Assembly: GCF_040438885.1 (NCBI RefSeq)
Contig: NZ_CP159218.1
Coordinates: 1,178,001 to 1,242,000 of the forward strand
Length of the DNA: 64,000 bases
Reading direction: 5' to 3'
Source: Nakamurella sp. A5-74
Lineage (GTDB): Bacteria; Actinomycetota; Actinomycetes; Mycobacteriales; Nakamurellaceae
The notes under the pieces: generated by a model
The model's input: only the letters and a program-made list of their open reading frames with translations
Told to the model about the DNA's origin: nothing
Database searches by the model: none
Made by a program: the position numbers and the translations under genes
In this document: positions 44,060-53,856 of the stretch, one piece after another
Position numbering within the stretch: position 1 is the first letter of the stretch
Layout: each line of letters starts with the position of its first letter

Positions 44060-45577
44060 CTAGAGGGGCACCGGCCCGCTCGGTGCCGCCTGGGCGACGA
44101 CGTGGTCCACCGTGCTGCGGACCAGCTCGAGTCCGCGTCGCAGGTCGTCGTCGGAGATGCCGGAGTAGCCGAGCACCCAGCCGAACCGGTCACGGGGTCG
44201 GGAGCTCGCCCAGTAGTCGCCGAGCGCGCCGAGCTGCACATCGACCGCCAGCAGTTGTTGTTGCACAGCGGATTCCACCGCAGTTGCGCTCACCGCGTCG
44301 GCGGTCCGCACCAGCTCGAGCACAGCGTGCAGGCCGCCGTCCATCGCCAGCACCCGCACCGCTGTGACCTCGGTGAAGGCGTCGGAGAGAAGAGAGCGTC
44401 GACGTCGGTACTCGCGCCGCATCCGCTGCGCATGCCGACGCAGCCCGCCGGCGGCGAGGTAGTCGGCCAGCGCCCGCTGGACGATGGGCGCCGGGGCCGG
44501 GCCGAGGTCGGAGCGCAGCGCGACCATCTCCGGCAGCAGGGTCGCTGGGAGCACCGCAAAGCCGCTCCCCAGATCGGGGGTCATGGTCTTGGCGAACGAG
44601 CCCAGCGTCACCACCCGTTCTCCTCGCGGACTGCGGGGACCGCGGTCCAGCGCAGCGAGGGCGGGCAGCGGCGCGCCGACGTAGCGCAGCTCGGAGTCGT
44701 AGTCGTCCTCGATCACCAGGGCATCCGTCCGGCGTGCCCAGTCGAGCAGCCGCAACCGTCGGCCGACCGGCAGCGATGCCCCGAGCGGGTACTGGTGGCT
44801 GGGTGTCACCAGCACCAGGTGTGCCGGGTGGGACAGCTCTTCCAGGGCAGTCACCGAAAGTCCGTCGTCGTCGACGGGGATCTCGACGACGGCTGCGCCG
44901 TACCGGTGCAGGACCCTTCGCAGCGACGGATAGCCGGGGTCCTCGACGGCCACCCGCGGCGGATGGCCGAGCCGGACGGTGATGATCTGCAGCAGGGCGG
45001 CGAGCGCGTCCCGCGCGCCGCCGGTCACCACGATCTCGTCGGGTTCGACCACCAGTCCGCGCATCTGCCGCAGATGCGCGGCGATCTCGGCGCGTAGCGC
45101 AGGCAGACCGGGCGCCGGGACGGAGGACGGGGACGGGTGGGCAGCAGCCCGCCGCCATGCCTGCCGCCAGCTGGCGTCGGCCAACCCGGTGACGCCCGGC
45201 CGGCCCGGGCGCAGATCGACACCGGCCGTGGCTGCCGGACCGGCGATGGAGGATGGCTGGCCGGTCGGAGCCGGCGGATGCGGGCGCGGGGCCGGGTGCA
45301 CCAGCGACAGGTCGGGATTGACGACGGTCCCGGAACCGTGCGCGGCCGCCAGATACCCCTCGGCGGCGAGCTGGTCCCAGGCGGTCAACACCGTTCCTCG
45401 GGAGATGTTCCAGCCGGCCGCCAGCCGGCGGCTGGAGGGCAACCGGTCGCCGGGCCGGAGCGCCCCGCGGGTCACCAGGTCGCGGAACCCGTCGACGATC
45501 TGTCCGGGCAGTCGGCCGAGCGCCGGGTCGACGACGATCGGCACGTCAACCGCCGCGGTGCTGCTGGTTCGGGTCAC
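44060..45577 (-). CDS. pdxR: MocR/PdxR-type GntR regulator of pyridoxal phosphate synthesis
   Basis: 505 residues from the chosen GTG. The N-terminal GntR winged helix ([53 protein letters not shown]) is about 20-75. A Pro-rich linker follows, then a fold-type I aminotransferase-like domain with [13 protein letters not shown], a PLP-site EDDYDSEL and a catalytic-type Lys in [12 protein letters not shown]. MocR proteins sense PLP. It is divergent from pdxST, so it almost certainly activates those genes when PLP is low and represses itself. The start may be further upstream (45613), which would run into the operator. Confidence 0.94.
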   Translation of the reverse strand: MTRTSSTAAVDVPIVVDPALGRLPGQIVDGFRDLVTRGALRPGDRLPSSRRLAAGWNISRGTVLTAWDQLAAEGYLAAAHGSGTVVNPDLSLVHPAPRPHPPAPTGQPSSIAGPAATAGVDLRPGRPGVTGLADASWRQAWRRAAAHPSPSSVPAPGLPALRAEIAAHLRQMRGLVVEPDEIVVTGGARDALAALLQIITVRLGHPPRVAVEDPGYPSLRRVLHRYGAAVVEIPVDDDGLSVTALEELSHPAHLVLVTPSHQYPLGASLPVGRRLRLLDWARRTDALVIEDDYDSELRYVGAPLPALAALDRGPRSPRGERVVTLGSFAKTMTPDLGSGFAVLPATLLPEMVALRSDLGPAPAPIVQRALADYLAAGGLRRHAQRMRREYRRRRSLLSDAFTEVTAVRVLAMDGGLHAVLELVRTADAVSATAVESAVQQQLLAVDVQLGALGDYWASSRPRDRFGWVLGYSGISDDDLRRGLELVRSTVDHVVAQAAPSGPVPL

Positions 45578-45597
45578 GTAGTCAGCGTGGACCCGCC

Positions 45598-45646
45598 AAG
45601 TGGTCCAACGCAAGTGGCGCGGAGTGGATCTGGCCCTGTGCCACTT
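45598..45646. promoter_or_regulatory. PdxR operator: two direct and one inverted AAGTGG repeats
   Basis: CAAGTGG occurs directly at 45598-45604 and 45611-45617 (13 bp apart). A weaker GAGTGG lies at 45622, and the inverted form GCCACTT at 45640-45646. Direct-direct-inverted repeats in the divergent pdxR-pdxS gap are the known layout of MocR/PdxR binding sites. Their spacing puts all three on roughly one face of the helix. Confidence 0.7.
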
Positions 45647-45666
45647 CGGCGGGCACAGTGGTGCTC

Positions 45667-46610
<944 letters not shown>

Positions 46611-46614
<4 letters not shown>

Positions 46615-47252
46615 ACCTGCAGCATTCCGTCGGGCGCCGGCCGCGGGTCGGTGTCCTGGCGCTGCAGGGTGGGGTTGCCGAACACGTCCGGATGCTCGAA
46701 TCCGCTGGTGCGCAGGCGGTTCTCGTCCGGCGTCCGGCCCATCTGACGGACCTGGACGGCATCGTGCTGCCGGGTGGAGAGTCGTCGACGATCGACCGTC
46801 TGCTTCGCCTGTTCGGTCTGGCCGACCCGCTGCGTGCGCTGATCACCGGTGGGCTGCCGACGCTGGCCACCTGCGCCGGGATGGTGTTGCTGGCGGAGGC
46901 GATCCAGGATCCCGCCCCCGATCAGCAGTCGCTCGGGATCCTGCCGATCACCGTGCAGCGCAATGCCTTCGGGGCGCAGGTCGTGTCGGAGGAGGCGCTG
47001 GTCGAGACGGTGGACGGGCCGGTGCGGGCGGCTTTCATCCGGGCGCCGATCGTCATCGAGGTGGGCCGGGACGTCGAGGTGACGGCACGCCACCGCGGCC
47101 GGATCGTCGGCGTCCGTCGCGCAGACGTCACCGCGATCTCCTTCCACCCGGAGCTCACCGGTGACCCCACCCTGCATGCGCAGCTGGTGTCGCGGTGTCG
47201 GACCCGGGACGACGTAGCAGCGCCGGTTGTGGCGGTCAGCGATCGCCGGTGA
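46611..47252 (+). CDS. pdxT: Pyridoxal 5'-phosphate synthase, glutaminase subunit PdxT
   Basis: 213 residues starting at the GTG of the GTGA overlap with pdxS. Class I glutamine amidotransferase: [12 protein letters not shown] near 14, LPGGESSTI near 53, nucleophile Cys in [12 protein letters not shown] near 84, [11 protein letters not shown] with His and Glu near 184. It hydrolyses glutamine and channels ammonia to PdxS. The C-terminus has a short extra tail of about 15 residues ([14 protein letters not shown]). It ends 118 bp before the convergent aldo-keto reductase gene; that gap shows nothing clear. Confidence 0.97.
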
Positions 47253-47370
47253 GCAGCTGCTCCCAGTGATGCGGAACCCGTTGCGCCGGACCAGGAACGG
47301 ACTGTTCTTGTGGATGGTGCTGCGGGTCGGCGAGGAAGGTATCGGCCCGCCGGTGATGGTGCGGACCGGC

Positions 47371-48402
47371 TCAACGACCGCCGGTGATTCCCCGGTGGCG
47401 CTGGGCCACCCCAGCGGCGCCGTAGGGATAGTCGTCCGGACGTGGTGCGCTGGCCTCGGTGAGACGCTGCAGTTCCGCTGCCGACAGCTCGAGGTCGGCA
47501 GCGGCGAGGTTGGACTCCAGCTGCGCGACGGTGCGGGCGCCCAGGATCACCGACGTCATCGCCGGCCGGGACAGCAACCACGCCAAGGACACCTGTGCGG
47601 CGCCGACGCCGTGGTCGGCGGCGACCTGAGTCACCGCTTCGATCACGGTCCAGGTGCGCTCGTCCGCGTTGCGCGCTTCCCAGGCCTCCATCCCGCGCTC
47701 CGGGTCCTCACCGAGACGCGTTGCGCCGGTGGGGTTCTCGTCGCGCACGTACTTACCGGTCAGCCAACCGCCGGCCAGCGGTGACCACGGCAGCAGGCCG
47801 ATCCCGGCGTCCAGGCAGGCGGGCACGATCTCATGCTCGATGTCGCGCACCAGCAGGCTGTACTGCGGTTGCAGGGTGGCGGGCGGAGTGAAGCCGAGTG
47901 CCTGCGCCCTGGCGACCGCTTTGGTCAGCTGCCAGCCCAGGTAGTTCGAGAAGCCGTAATGGTGGATCTTCCCGGCGCGCACGGCGTCGTCCAGGAAGCG
48001 CAGGGTCTCGTCGATCGGCGTGACGGCGTCCCAGGCGTGCATCTGGTACAGGTCGATGGCCTCGACCCCGAGCCGCTCCAGCGAGGCATCGAGTGCCCGG
48101 GAGAGGTGCCGGCGGGACAGGCCGACGTCGTTGGGGCCCTCGCCCATCGGGAACCGTCCCTTGGTCGCCAGCACCACCTGGGCGGCTTCGGTCGGGTGCG
48201 CGGCCAACCAGCGACCGATGATGCGCTCCGAGGTCCCGGCGGAGTAGACGTCGGCGGTGTCGACGAGGGTGCCGCCGGCGGCGACGAAGGCGTCAAGTAC
48301 CGCATGGGATTCGGCCTCGTCACTCTCTGCGCCGAAAGTCATGGTGCCGAGCGCGAGGGTCGAGACGGCGGTGCCGGTGTTGCCGAGCGTGGTGAAGTCC
48401 AT
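47371..48402 (-). CDS. Aldo/keto reductase
   Basis: 343 residues of TIM barrel. Catalytic tetrad: Asp and Tyr in VDTADVYSAGTSE near 47-54, Lys in LATKGRF near 80, His in YQMHAWD near 120. C-terminal NADPH site SVILGARTVAQLESNLAAADLELS. NADP-dependent carbonyl reductase of the YghZ/Tas-like branch; substrate unknown. The start at MDFTTLG matches the family and lies 7 nt after a TAAAGT -10 hexamer; upstream frame to 48498 is not conserved. A 12-bp palindrome overlaps the -10, so it is probably repressor-controlled. Confidence 0.92.
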   Translation of the reverse strand: MDFTTLGNTGTAVSTLALGTMTFGAESDEAESHAVLDAFVAAGGTLVDTADVYSAGTSERIIGRWLAAHPTEAAQVVLATKGRFPMGEGPNDVGLSRRHLSRALDASLERLGVEAIDLYQMHAWDAVTPIDETLRFLDDAVRAGKIHHYGFSNYLGWQLTKAVARAQALGFTPPATLQPQYSLLVRDIEHEIVPACLDAGIGLLPWSPLAGGWLTGKYVRDENPTGATRLGEDPERGMEAWEARNADERTWTVIEAVTQVAADHGVGAAQVSLAWLLSRPAMTSVILGARTVAQLESNLAAADLELSAAELQRLTEASAPRPDDYPYGAAGVAQRHRGITGGR

Positions 48403-48409
48403 GCCGCAG

Positions 48410-48423
48410 ACTTTACCGGTAAA
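48410..48423 (-). promoter_or_regulatory. -10 hexamer overlapped by a perfect 12-bp palindrome (aldo-keto reductase promoter/operator)
   Basis: TAAAGT (48410-48415) is the -10 and lies 7 nt before the ATG. TTTACCGGTAAA (48412-48423) is a perfect palindrome covering most of it. A dimeric repressor bound there would block RNA polymerase. No regulator gene is adjacent. Confidence 0.6.
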
Positions 48424-48503
48424 CCCATCGGAGTGCGAGTCACAGCGATTTCGGGGAGGGTCGCCGGCCGTTGGCTGAGGAGTCACTGACCCACCCACGG
48501 ACT

Positions 48504-48542
48504 TCGACTCCGGGCCCCGTCACGAGGTGGGGCGGGGTCGAG
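48504..48542 (-). terminator. Hairpin after the MFS gene at 48574-49830
   Basis: TCGACTCC pairs with GGGGTCGA (one G-T pair), extended by the GGGCCCC/GGGGC region, about 30 bp after the MFS stop on the minus strand. The stem is imperfect but GC-rich. Confidence 0.5.
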
Positions 48543-48573
48543 TTTCGTGCGGGAGTGGGGGCCCGTGAACCGT

Positions 48574-49830
48574 TCAGCCGGTCGAAGGTCGGGGGCCGCT
48601 GCGCGCTCGTCGGGTGGCGGTGACCGCGATCGCCGCCGACACCGCGGACAGCGCCGCGGTGACTCCGAAGCCCCAGCCGTAGCCGCCCAGATCGACCAGC
48701 AGCCCGGCGGTCAGCGGGCCGACCAATGAGCCGACGTCACCGATCATCTGGTACGTCGCGATCACCGAGCCGCGGCGGCCGTTGGCCACATCGCCCAGGA
48801 TCGCGCCGGGGCCGACGGCCTGCGCCGCCGACCCGATGCCGGAGATCGCCATCGCCAGGACGAAGATCCACAGCGCCGCCGGGGCGGCCAGCAGGCCCAT
48901 CGCGAGCGCGCTCGCCACGCCACCGATCGCCACGATGCCCAATCGTCCGCGGGAGTCGGACCAGCGACCGAACGGGATCAGCAGGGCAGCGTTGGCGGCT
49001 GCAGCGATCGCCAGGCCGTACCCGCTCCAGGCGTCGCCCAGCAGCAGCATCTCGGTCACGAACAACGGCACGATGGCGAGCCGCACCGACATCGTCCAGC
49101 TGCCCGCGAGGTCGGCGACCAGCGCCACCCGGAACTGCGGCAGCCGCCAGGCTTCCCTGATCCCCTCGCGCGGCTCGTCGTCGTCCGCGGTGATGCCCGT
49201 CCCGAGATCTGTATCGCGCCGAGCTCGCCGCGGCGAGCGGGGGAGTGCGACATAGGCGACGAGCGCTGCGACCGACAGGGTGGCTGCGTAGAAGAAGAAC
49301 GGGGCCCGCAACCCGATCGCCAGCAACGGCGCGCCGATCACGGGTCCGAGCACGCTGCCGAACAGGAACGCACCCGACCACAGGCTCATCGCCCGACCGC
49401 GGACGGCGGACGGAATCGCCTGTGCCAGCAGGGAACTCGCGGCGACGGTGAACATCGCGGACCCCACTCCGCCGGCTCCGCGCAGCACCAGCAGCTGCAC
49501 GTACGTCTGCGACAACCCGGCCACCCCGCTGGAGACCGCGACGATCACCAGGCCGGCGCCGAGCACCTGGCGCGGGCCGATCACATCGATCAACTTCCCG
49601 ACGCCCAGCGCCGAGGCCATCCGGGCGGCGGCGAACATCGAGACGACCAGGGCCGCTGCGGTGCGGCCCACGCCGAAGTCGCGGGCGAACACCGGTACCG
49701 CCGGGGCCAGGATGCCGAACCCGACAGCCACGCACAGGGCGATCGCAGAGAGCACGTAGACGATCCTGGGAAGCGGGAGATCGCTCGGCGACGCTGCCGG
49801 TGGCGGGTCCGCGGGTGGCGGTGAGGACAT
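48574..49830 (-). CDS. MFS transporter (multidrug/metabolite exporter type)
   Basis: 418 residues with 12 predicted helices after a Pro-rich tail. LSAIALCVAVGFGILAPAVPVFARDFGVG starts helix 1. GAGGVGSAMFTVAASSLLAQAIPSAVRGRAMSLWSGAFLFGSVLGPVIGAPL carries the antiporter motif C-like G-x8-G-x3-GP of drug/H+ exporters. A charged central loop (RRARRDTDLGTGITADDDEPRE) separates the halves. Substrate unknown. The start could also be the GTG at 49842. It is divergent from the glutaredoxin-like gene. Confidence 0.88.
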   Translation of the reverse strand: MSSPPPADPPPAASPSDLPLPRIVYVLSAIALCVAVGFGILAPAVPVFARDFGVGRTAAALVVSMFAAARMASALGVGKLIDVIGPRQVLGAGLVIVAVSSGVAGLSQTYVQLLVLRGAGGVGSAMFTVAASSLLAQAIPSAVRGRAMSLWSGAFLFGSVLGPVIGAPLLAIGLRAPFFFYAATLSVAALVAYVALPRSPRRARRDTDLGTGITADDDEPREGIREAWRLPQFRVALVADLAGSWTMSVRLAIVPLFVTEMLLLGDAWSGYGLAIAAAANAALLIPFGRWSDSRGRLGIVAIGGVASALAMGLLAAPAALWIFVLAMAISGIGSAAQAVGPGAILGDVANGRRGSVIATYQMIGDVGSLVGPLTAGLLVDLGGYGWGFGVTAALSAVSAAIAVTATRRARSGPRPSTG

Positions 49831-49882
49831 GAGGAGACCCACTCTCCCCGACGGTGTGGTGACTGAGTGCGGCGCCCCGTCC

Positions 49883-49888
49883 TACCCT
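49883..49888 (+). promoter_or_regulatory. -10 hexamer of the glutaredoxin-like gene
   Basis: TACCCT, 6 nt, then ATG at 49895. No ribosome-binding site is present. Confidence 0.5.
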
Positions 49889-49894
49889 GGGTGC

Positions 49895-50218
49895 ATGGTC
49901 GAGCAGCAGGTCGAACGGACACCCACCCCACACATCCTGCTGATGACGCGCGCCGCATGTCACCTCTGCGACGAGGCCACGGTGGTGGTCGTCCAGGCGG
50001 CTGACGCGGCAGCGGTCAGCTGGTCCGGGCACGACGTCGACGCCGATCCGGAGCTACGGGCGGAATTCGGCGATCGGGTACCGGTGGTGCTGGTCGCGTC
50101 CGACCATCCCGATGGCGGATCCGCGGACGCGCTGCTCGACGGCGCCACCGAGGTCGGTCACTTCCGGATCACCCGAGCTGCGGTGACCGACGCGATCGAC
50201 CGGGCCAGGGGACGCTGA
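49895..50218 (+). CDS. Glutaredoxin-like thiol-redox protein (Rv0508-like)
   Basis: 107 residues of thioredoxin fold. ILLMTRAACHLCDEATVVV has a CxxC active site (CHLC) near residue 22. GDRVPVVLVASDH has the cis-Pro. The C-terminal GHFRITRAAVTDAID is typical of the DUF836/glutaredoxin-like group. The same small gene precedes hemA in mycobacteria (Rv0508). The start at MVEQQ is favoured by the leaderless geometry. Confidence 0.88.
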   Translation: MVEQQVERTPTPHILLMTRAACHLCDEATVVVVQAADAAAVSWSGHDVDADPELRAEFGDRVPVVLVASDHPDGGSADALLDGATEVGHFRITRAAVTDAIDRARGR

Positions 50219-50227
50219 CGAGGCTCG

Positions 50228-50265
50228 TCCCACAAGCTGGGATGAGCGTCCCAAACGCGGTTTGG
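50228..50265. promoter_or_regulatory. Two short inverted repeats upstream of rex
   Basis: TCCCA-N5-TGGGA (50228-50242) and CCAAAC-GCG-GTTTGG (50251-50265), both perfect. They lie 110-147 bp before the rex start. The second has an odd centre and does not match the TGTGAA-type Rex operator, so another regulator may bind. Confidence 0.45.
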
Positions 50266-50374
50266 TTTCCCACGCCCGGAGTGGATAGGCTGAGCCCGAC
50301 GGCGACCTACCACAGCTCGGTCGTCGCTCTGTCAGCGGGGGCGCCCGCACACTACTTCGGCAGGCGGCAGCTAC

Positions 50375-51085
50375 GTGTCAAGCCCTTCGGGTGCACAGGT
50401 CGGTCCTGGAACGGACCGATCCCGGGACATCCCGGACGCGACCGCCGCACGCCTCTCCCGGTACCACCGGGTGCTCACCGAACACCCCTCCTTCGTCGGT
50501 CGCTCGAGCGTGCGCTCGGCCGATCTGGCCGGCGCTGCCGGCGTCGATGCTGCGCTGCTGCGACGCGACCTGTCCTTCCTCGGTACCAACGGGGTCCGCG
50601 GGGTCGGGTACGACACCGCCACCCTCGCCACGCTCATCACCCTGGCCCTCGGGGCGCACACCGCGCACCGGGTCGCGCTGTTCGGCGTGGGGCACCTGGG
50701 TCGCGCACTGGCCGGGTACGCGGGCCTCGCCGGGCAGGGATTCCAGGTCGTCGCCCTCTTCGACCACGATCCGTCGGTGGTCGGCGGCACCGTCAACGGG
50801 CTGACGGTGCTCGACATCGACGAAGCCCCGGCGGTGTTGCGATCGGTCGGCGCCACCATCGGCATCATCACCACCCCCGTCGCGGCAGCCCAGCAGGTTG
50901 CCGATGTGCTGGTCGCCGCCGGCATCGGATCTGTGCTCAACTTCGCCCCACTCGTCCTCGATCTTCCGGAGCACGTCCACCTGCGACAGGTGGACCTGGC
51001 TCTGGAGTTGCAGATGCTCGCGTTCCACGAGTCGAGGCGGGTGTTGGAGGAACCGCACGGGCCGACGGCGCAGGTGCCGTCCTGA
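50375..51085 (+). CDS. rex: Redox-sensing transcriptional repressor Rex
   Basis: 236 residues from GTG. The N-terminal winged helix is DATAARLSRYHRVLTEHPSFVGRSSVRSADLAGAAGVDAALLRRDLSFLGTNGVRGVGY (20-80). The C-terminal Rossmann domain carries VALFGVGHLGRALAGY, FDHDPSVVGG and GIITTPVAAAQQVADVLVAAGIGSVLNFAP. Rex binds NADH/NAD+ and represses respiratory genes such as cydAB, nuo and its own operon when NADH is low. It is followed by the hemD-type gene; the hemA and hemC genes that normally lie between are missing. Confidence 0.96.
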   Translation: MSSPSGAQVGPGTDRSRDIPDATAARLSRYHRVLTEHPSFVGRSSVRSADLAGAAGVDAALLRRDLSFLGTNGVRGVGYDTATLATLITLALGAHTAHRVALFGVGHLGRALAGYAGLAGQGFQVVALFDHDPSVVGGTVNGLTVLDIDEAPAVLRSVGATIGIITTPVAAAQQVADVLVAAGIGSVLNFAPLVLDLPEHVHLRQVDLALELQMLAFHESRRVLEEPHGPTAQVPS

Positions 51086-51188
51086 ACGGGGTCAACAGCT
51101 CGATGAACACCGCAGCAGCAGTCGCGTCACCCAGGTCGGCCGATCGGCCGGCGCAGTACCGAGCAGTACGAGAGACGAGGAGCAGTAC

Positions 51189-52715
51189 ATGACGAGCTCG
51201 CCGCGTGTAACAGGGCGGATGGCGTTCATCGGGGCAGGCCCCGGGGACCCCGGCCTGTTGACCGTGCGTGCCCACCAGTTGCTGCGGTCCGCGGAGTTGG
51301 TGCTGACCGATCCCGACGTTCCGACGGGCATCACCGCACTGGCCGCGGGCGCCGAGGTGCAGCCGGCAGTGGGGGACCCCGCAGCGGTCGCAGCCGCGCT
51401 CGGCGCGGCGGTGGGCGAGGGCCGGATCGTCGTCCGGCTGATCGCCGGCGACGTGCTGACGGCCGACGCCGTGATCGAGGAGATCACCGCGGTCGCCGCG
51501 TCGTCGGTGCCGTTCGAGATCGTGCCCGGTCTCTCCGCCGCCTCTGCCGCCGCCAGCTATGCGGGGATCCCGGTCGGCTCGGTGCACACCGTTGCCGACG
51601 TGCGCCGCACGGATGACTGGGCCCGGCTCGCCGGCTCGCCGGGCACTCTGCTGCTGCACGCTTCCGCGCACCACCTCGCCGACACCGCCGCGGCGCTCGC
51701 GGAGAACGGTTTCGACTCGGCGACGCCGGCGTCGATCACCTCCTCGGCCACCCTGGCCGACCAGCGGACGGTCGATGGCACGCTGGCCACCCTGGACAGT
51801 GTCGGACGCTCGCTGTCCGGTTCGCTGGTGGTGACCATCGGCTCCTCCGTCGGTCGCCGGGCGCAGCTGTCGTGGTGGGAGTCCAGGGCGCTGTACGGCT
51901 GGCGGGTGCTGATCCCGCAGACCAAGGACTCCTCGGAGGCCATGGTCGAGTTGCTGCGCAGCCACGGTGCCACCAGCGAGCGGGTGCCGACCATCGCCGT
52001 CGAGCCGCCCCGCACGCCTGCCCAGATGGAACGGGCCGTCAAGGGACTGGTGGACGGCCGGTACCAGTGGGTGGTGTTCACCTCGGAGAACTCCGTGCGG
52101 GCCGTCTGGGAGAAGTTCACCGAGTTCGGTCTGGACGCACGAGCGTTCTCCGGCATGCGTATTGCCTGCGTGGACGAGCGCACCGCGGACGCGGTCCGGG
52201 CGCTGGGCATCGTCCCCGACCTGATCGCGGACGAGGGCGGGGCCGGCACCGCCGCGTTGTTGGAGGACTTCCCCGACCACGACGACCTGCTCGACCCGGT
52301 CGACCGGGTCCTGCTGCCCCGGGCCGACATCGCCACCGAGACGCTGGCCGCCGGCCTGCGGGAGCGCGGCTGGGAGGTGGACGACGTCACCGCCTACCGC
52401 ACCGTGCGGGCCGCGCCGCCGCCCGCGCCGATCCGGGAAGCGATCAAGACGGGAGGGTTCGAGGCCGTCTGTTTCACCTCGTCCTCCACCGTCCGCAACC
52501 TGGTCGGGATCGCCGGCAAGCCGCACGCCCGGACGATCGTCGCATGCCTCGGCCCGAAGACCGCCGAGACCGCACGCGAGTTCGGACTCCGGGTGGACGT
52601 CCAGCCCGAGACGCCGGACATCGAGCGGATGGTCCAGGCACTCGCCTCGCACGCCGCCCGGCTGCGGTCCGAGGGCGCCCTTCCGCCGCCGCGGAAAACT
52701 CCGCGGCGACGCTGA
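51189..52715 (+). CDS. hemD: Uroporphyrinogen-III C-methyltransferase-like/uroporphyrinogen-III synthase fusion
   Basis: 508 residues. The N-terminal part (about 10-235) has the tetrapyrrole methylase start FIGAGPGDPGLLTVRAHQLL. However, the second SUMT motif reads VRLIAGDVLTADAVIEE, where active enzymes have GDPxxFGRG, so methylation may be weak or lost. The C-terminal part (about 240-500) is HemD: GWRVLIPQTKDSSEAMVELLRSHGA, WVVFTSENSVRAVWEKF, AVCFTSSSTVRNLVG and CLGPKTAETAREFGL. HemD cyclises hydroxymethylbilane. Fusions of this layout are usual in actinobacteria. It lies 103 bp after rex. Confidence 0.93.
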   Translation: MTSSPRVTGRMAFIGAGPGDPGLLTVRAHQLLRSAELVLTDPDVPTGITALAAGAEVQPAVGDPAAVAAALGAAVGEGRIVVRLIAGDVLTADAVIEEITAVAASSVPFEIVPGLSAASAAASYAGIPVGSVHTVADVRRTDDWARLAGSPGTLLLHASAHHLADTAAALAENGFDSATPASITSSATLADQRTVDGTLATLDSVGRSLSGSLVVTIGSSVGRRAQLSWWESRALYGWRVLIPQTKDSSEAMVELLRSHGATSERVPTIAVEPPRTPAQMERAVKGLVDGRYQWVVFTSENSVRAVWEKFTEFGLDARAFSGMRIACVDERTADAVRALGIVPDLIADEGGAGTAALLEDFPDHDDLLDPVDRVLLPRADIATETLAAGLRERGWEVDDVTAYRTVRAAPPPAPIREAIKTGGFEAVCFTSSSTVRNLVGIAGKPHARTIVACLGPKTAETAREFGLRVDVQPETPDIERMVQALASHAARLRSEGALPPPRKTPRRR

Positions 52716-52736
52716 CTCGACGTCACCCGAGTCCCC

Positions 52737-52762
52737 TTCCAGGCTTCTTTTCGGGCCTGGGA
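52737..52762 (+). terminator. Weak hairpin after hemD
   Basis: TTCCAGGC pairs with GCCTGGGA (one G-T pair) around a 10-nt loop containing a T run. Modest evidence; it may only attenuate. Confidence 0.35.
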
Positions 52763-52820
52763 CGTGGACCGATTCGCCTGCCCTGACCTGCCCACATGAG
52801 TGATTTCCCCCGACAGCAGA

Positions 52821-52826
52821 TAGGTT
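52821..52826 (+). promoter_or_regulatory. -10 hexamer of the membrane protein gene at 52834
   Basis: TAGGTT, 7 nt, then ATG. Leaderless geometry. Confidence 0.45.
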
Positions 52827-52833
52827 CGACCCC

Positions 52834-53496
52834 ATGACGACACCCGGGAACACGCCCCGACGCGGATTCCTCGCCAACCTCTCCAAGGCGATGGCGCCGC
52901 CGATCATCGAGGACGACGATCCGAGCGTGCCGCTGGTGCGGCCGCGCGCCATCCTGATCGCCGCGATCCTCGTCGGCATCGCCGCAGTGATGTTCCTGTT
53001 CAACGGCGTCGGCACGCTGGTGACCATCGAGTCGAACCTGGCGAAGGCGGAGCAGGCCTACCCGACTCAGCTGATCGAGATCCAGAAGCAGTGCGCCCCC
53101 TACGGTGGCATCGGCGCCGCTGCGACCGCCCCGCAGGGCGCTGCCGACGACGTGGTGAAGACGGTGCAGAGCTGTCAGCAGGTCCAGCCGAGCGTGACCA
53201 ACGAGATGCGGGACAACTTCCGGTCGTCACAGCGCACCCCGAGCCTCGTGGTGACCGTGATGGGCCTGATCGCGGCGGCCGCCGGCTTCTTCCTGTTCCG
53301 CGGGGTGCCGTGGGCGCGGCGACTGCTGGTCGGGCTGGTCATCATCACGATGCTGGTCACCATGTTGCTGCAGATCTCGAACGTGTTCACCCTGATCGCC
53401 ACGTTGTTCATCGTGGTCTCGGTGTTGATGTCGTACCTGGGTAAGGGCGGGGTCTTCTTCGCGAAAGCTCTGCTGCGGCAGAAGGCGGCCCGCTGA
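52834..53496 (+). CDS. Integral membrane protein of unknown function
   Basis: 220 residues. A 35-residue cytosolic N-tail, a helix at about 38-60, an extracytoplasmic domain of about 70 residues with two Cys (QKQCAPYGG, QSCQQVQP), then three helices at about 137-155, 162-180 and 182-202, and a basic C-terminus. No family is recognised. It lies between hemD and the cytochrome c maturation genes and is followed 2 bp later by another small membrane protein, so the two likely work together. Confidence 0.8.
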   Translation: MTTPGNTPRRGFLANLSKAMAPPIIEDDDPSVPLVRPRAILIAAILVGIAAVMFLFNGVGTLVTIESNLAKAEQAYPTQLIEIQKQCAPYGGIGAAATAPQGAADDVVKTVQSCQQVQPSVTNEMRDNFRSSQRTPSLVVTVMGLIAAAAGFFLFRGVPWARRLLVGLVIITMLVTMLLQISNVFTLIATLFIVVSVLMSYLGKGGVFFAKALLRQKAAR

Positions 53497-53498
53497 GC

Positions 53499-53852
53499 GT
53501 GACGGTGGACCCGGCAGCAGCCCTGCCGCTCTCCAACGCTCCGGGCGCCCCGGAGCGGCGGACCACCGACCGCGGCGCACCCGGCCTGGCGCCGATCCTC
53601 ACGCTGCGGATCGTCATCGGAACGGTTCTCGCGCTGGCGGCCGCCGGGGCCTCGATCCCGCTGTTCCGGGCCTCGATCAGCACCAGCGTGTGGGGGCCGT
53701 TCATCGCCGGCGATCCGGCTGTGACGATCCGCCGCTATTCCTCGCCGTGGGTGGTGGCGGCTGCCGGTGCGTTGCTGCTTGCCGGGTTGCTCCTGGTGTT
53801 CGTGGTCACGGACCTGGTGCGCCTGCGCCGGGTCCGTCGTTCGGCACACTGA
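53499..53852 (+). CDS. Small two-helix membrane protein
   Basis: 117 residues from GTG, 2 bp after the previous stop. A Pro/Ala-rich N-tail, helices at about 32-55 and 82-105, an extracytoplasmic loop with TSVWGPFIAGDPAVTIRRY between them, and a basic end (RLRRVRRSAH). No family is recognised. It is 4 bp before the histidine phosphatase gene and so leads into the cytochrome c operon. Confidence 0.75.
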   Translation: MTVDPAAALPLSNAPGAPERRTTDRGAPGLAPILTLRIVIGTVLALAAAGASIPLFRASISTSVWGPFIAGDPAVTIRRYSSPWVVAAAGALLLAGLLLVFVVTDLVRLRRVRRSAH

Positions 53853-53856
53853 ACAG

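Noticed and set aside
50251-50265. Rex operator upstream of rex
   Set aside because: CCAAAC-GCG-GTTTGG has a 3-bp odd centre and lacks the TGTGAA/TTCACA arms of Rex sites, so it is kept only as an unassigned inverted repeat.
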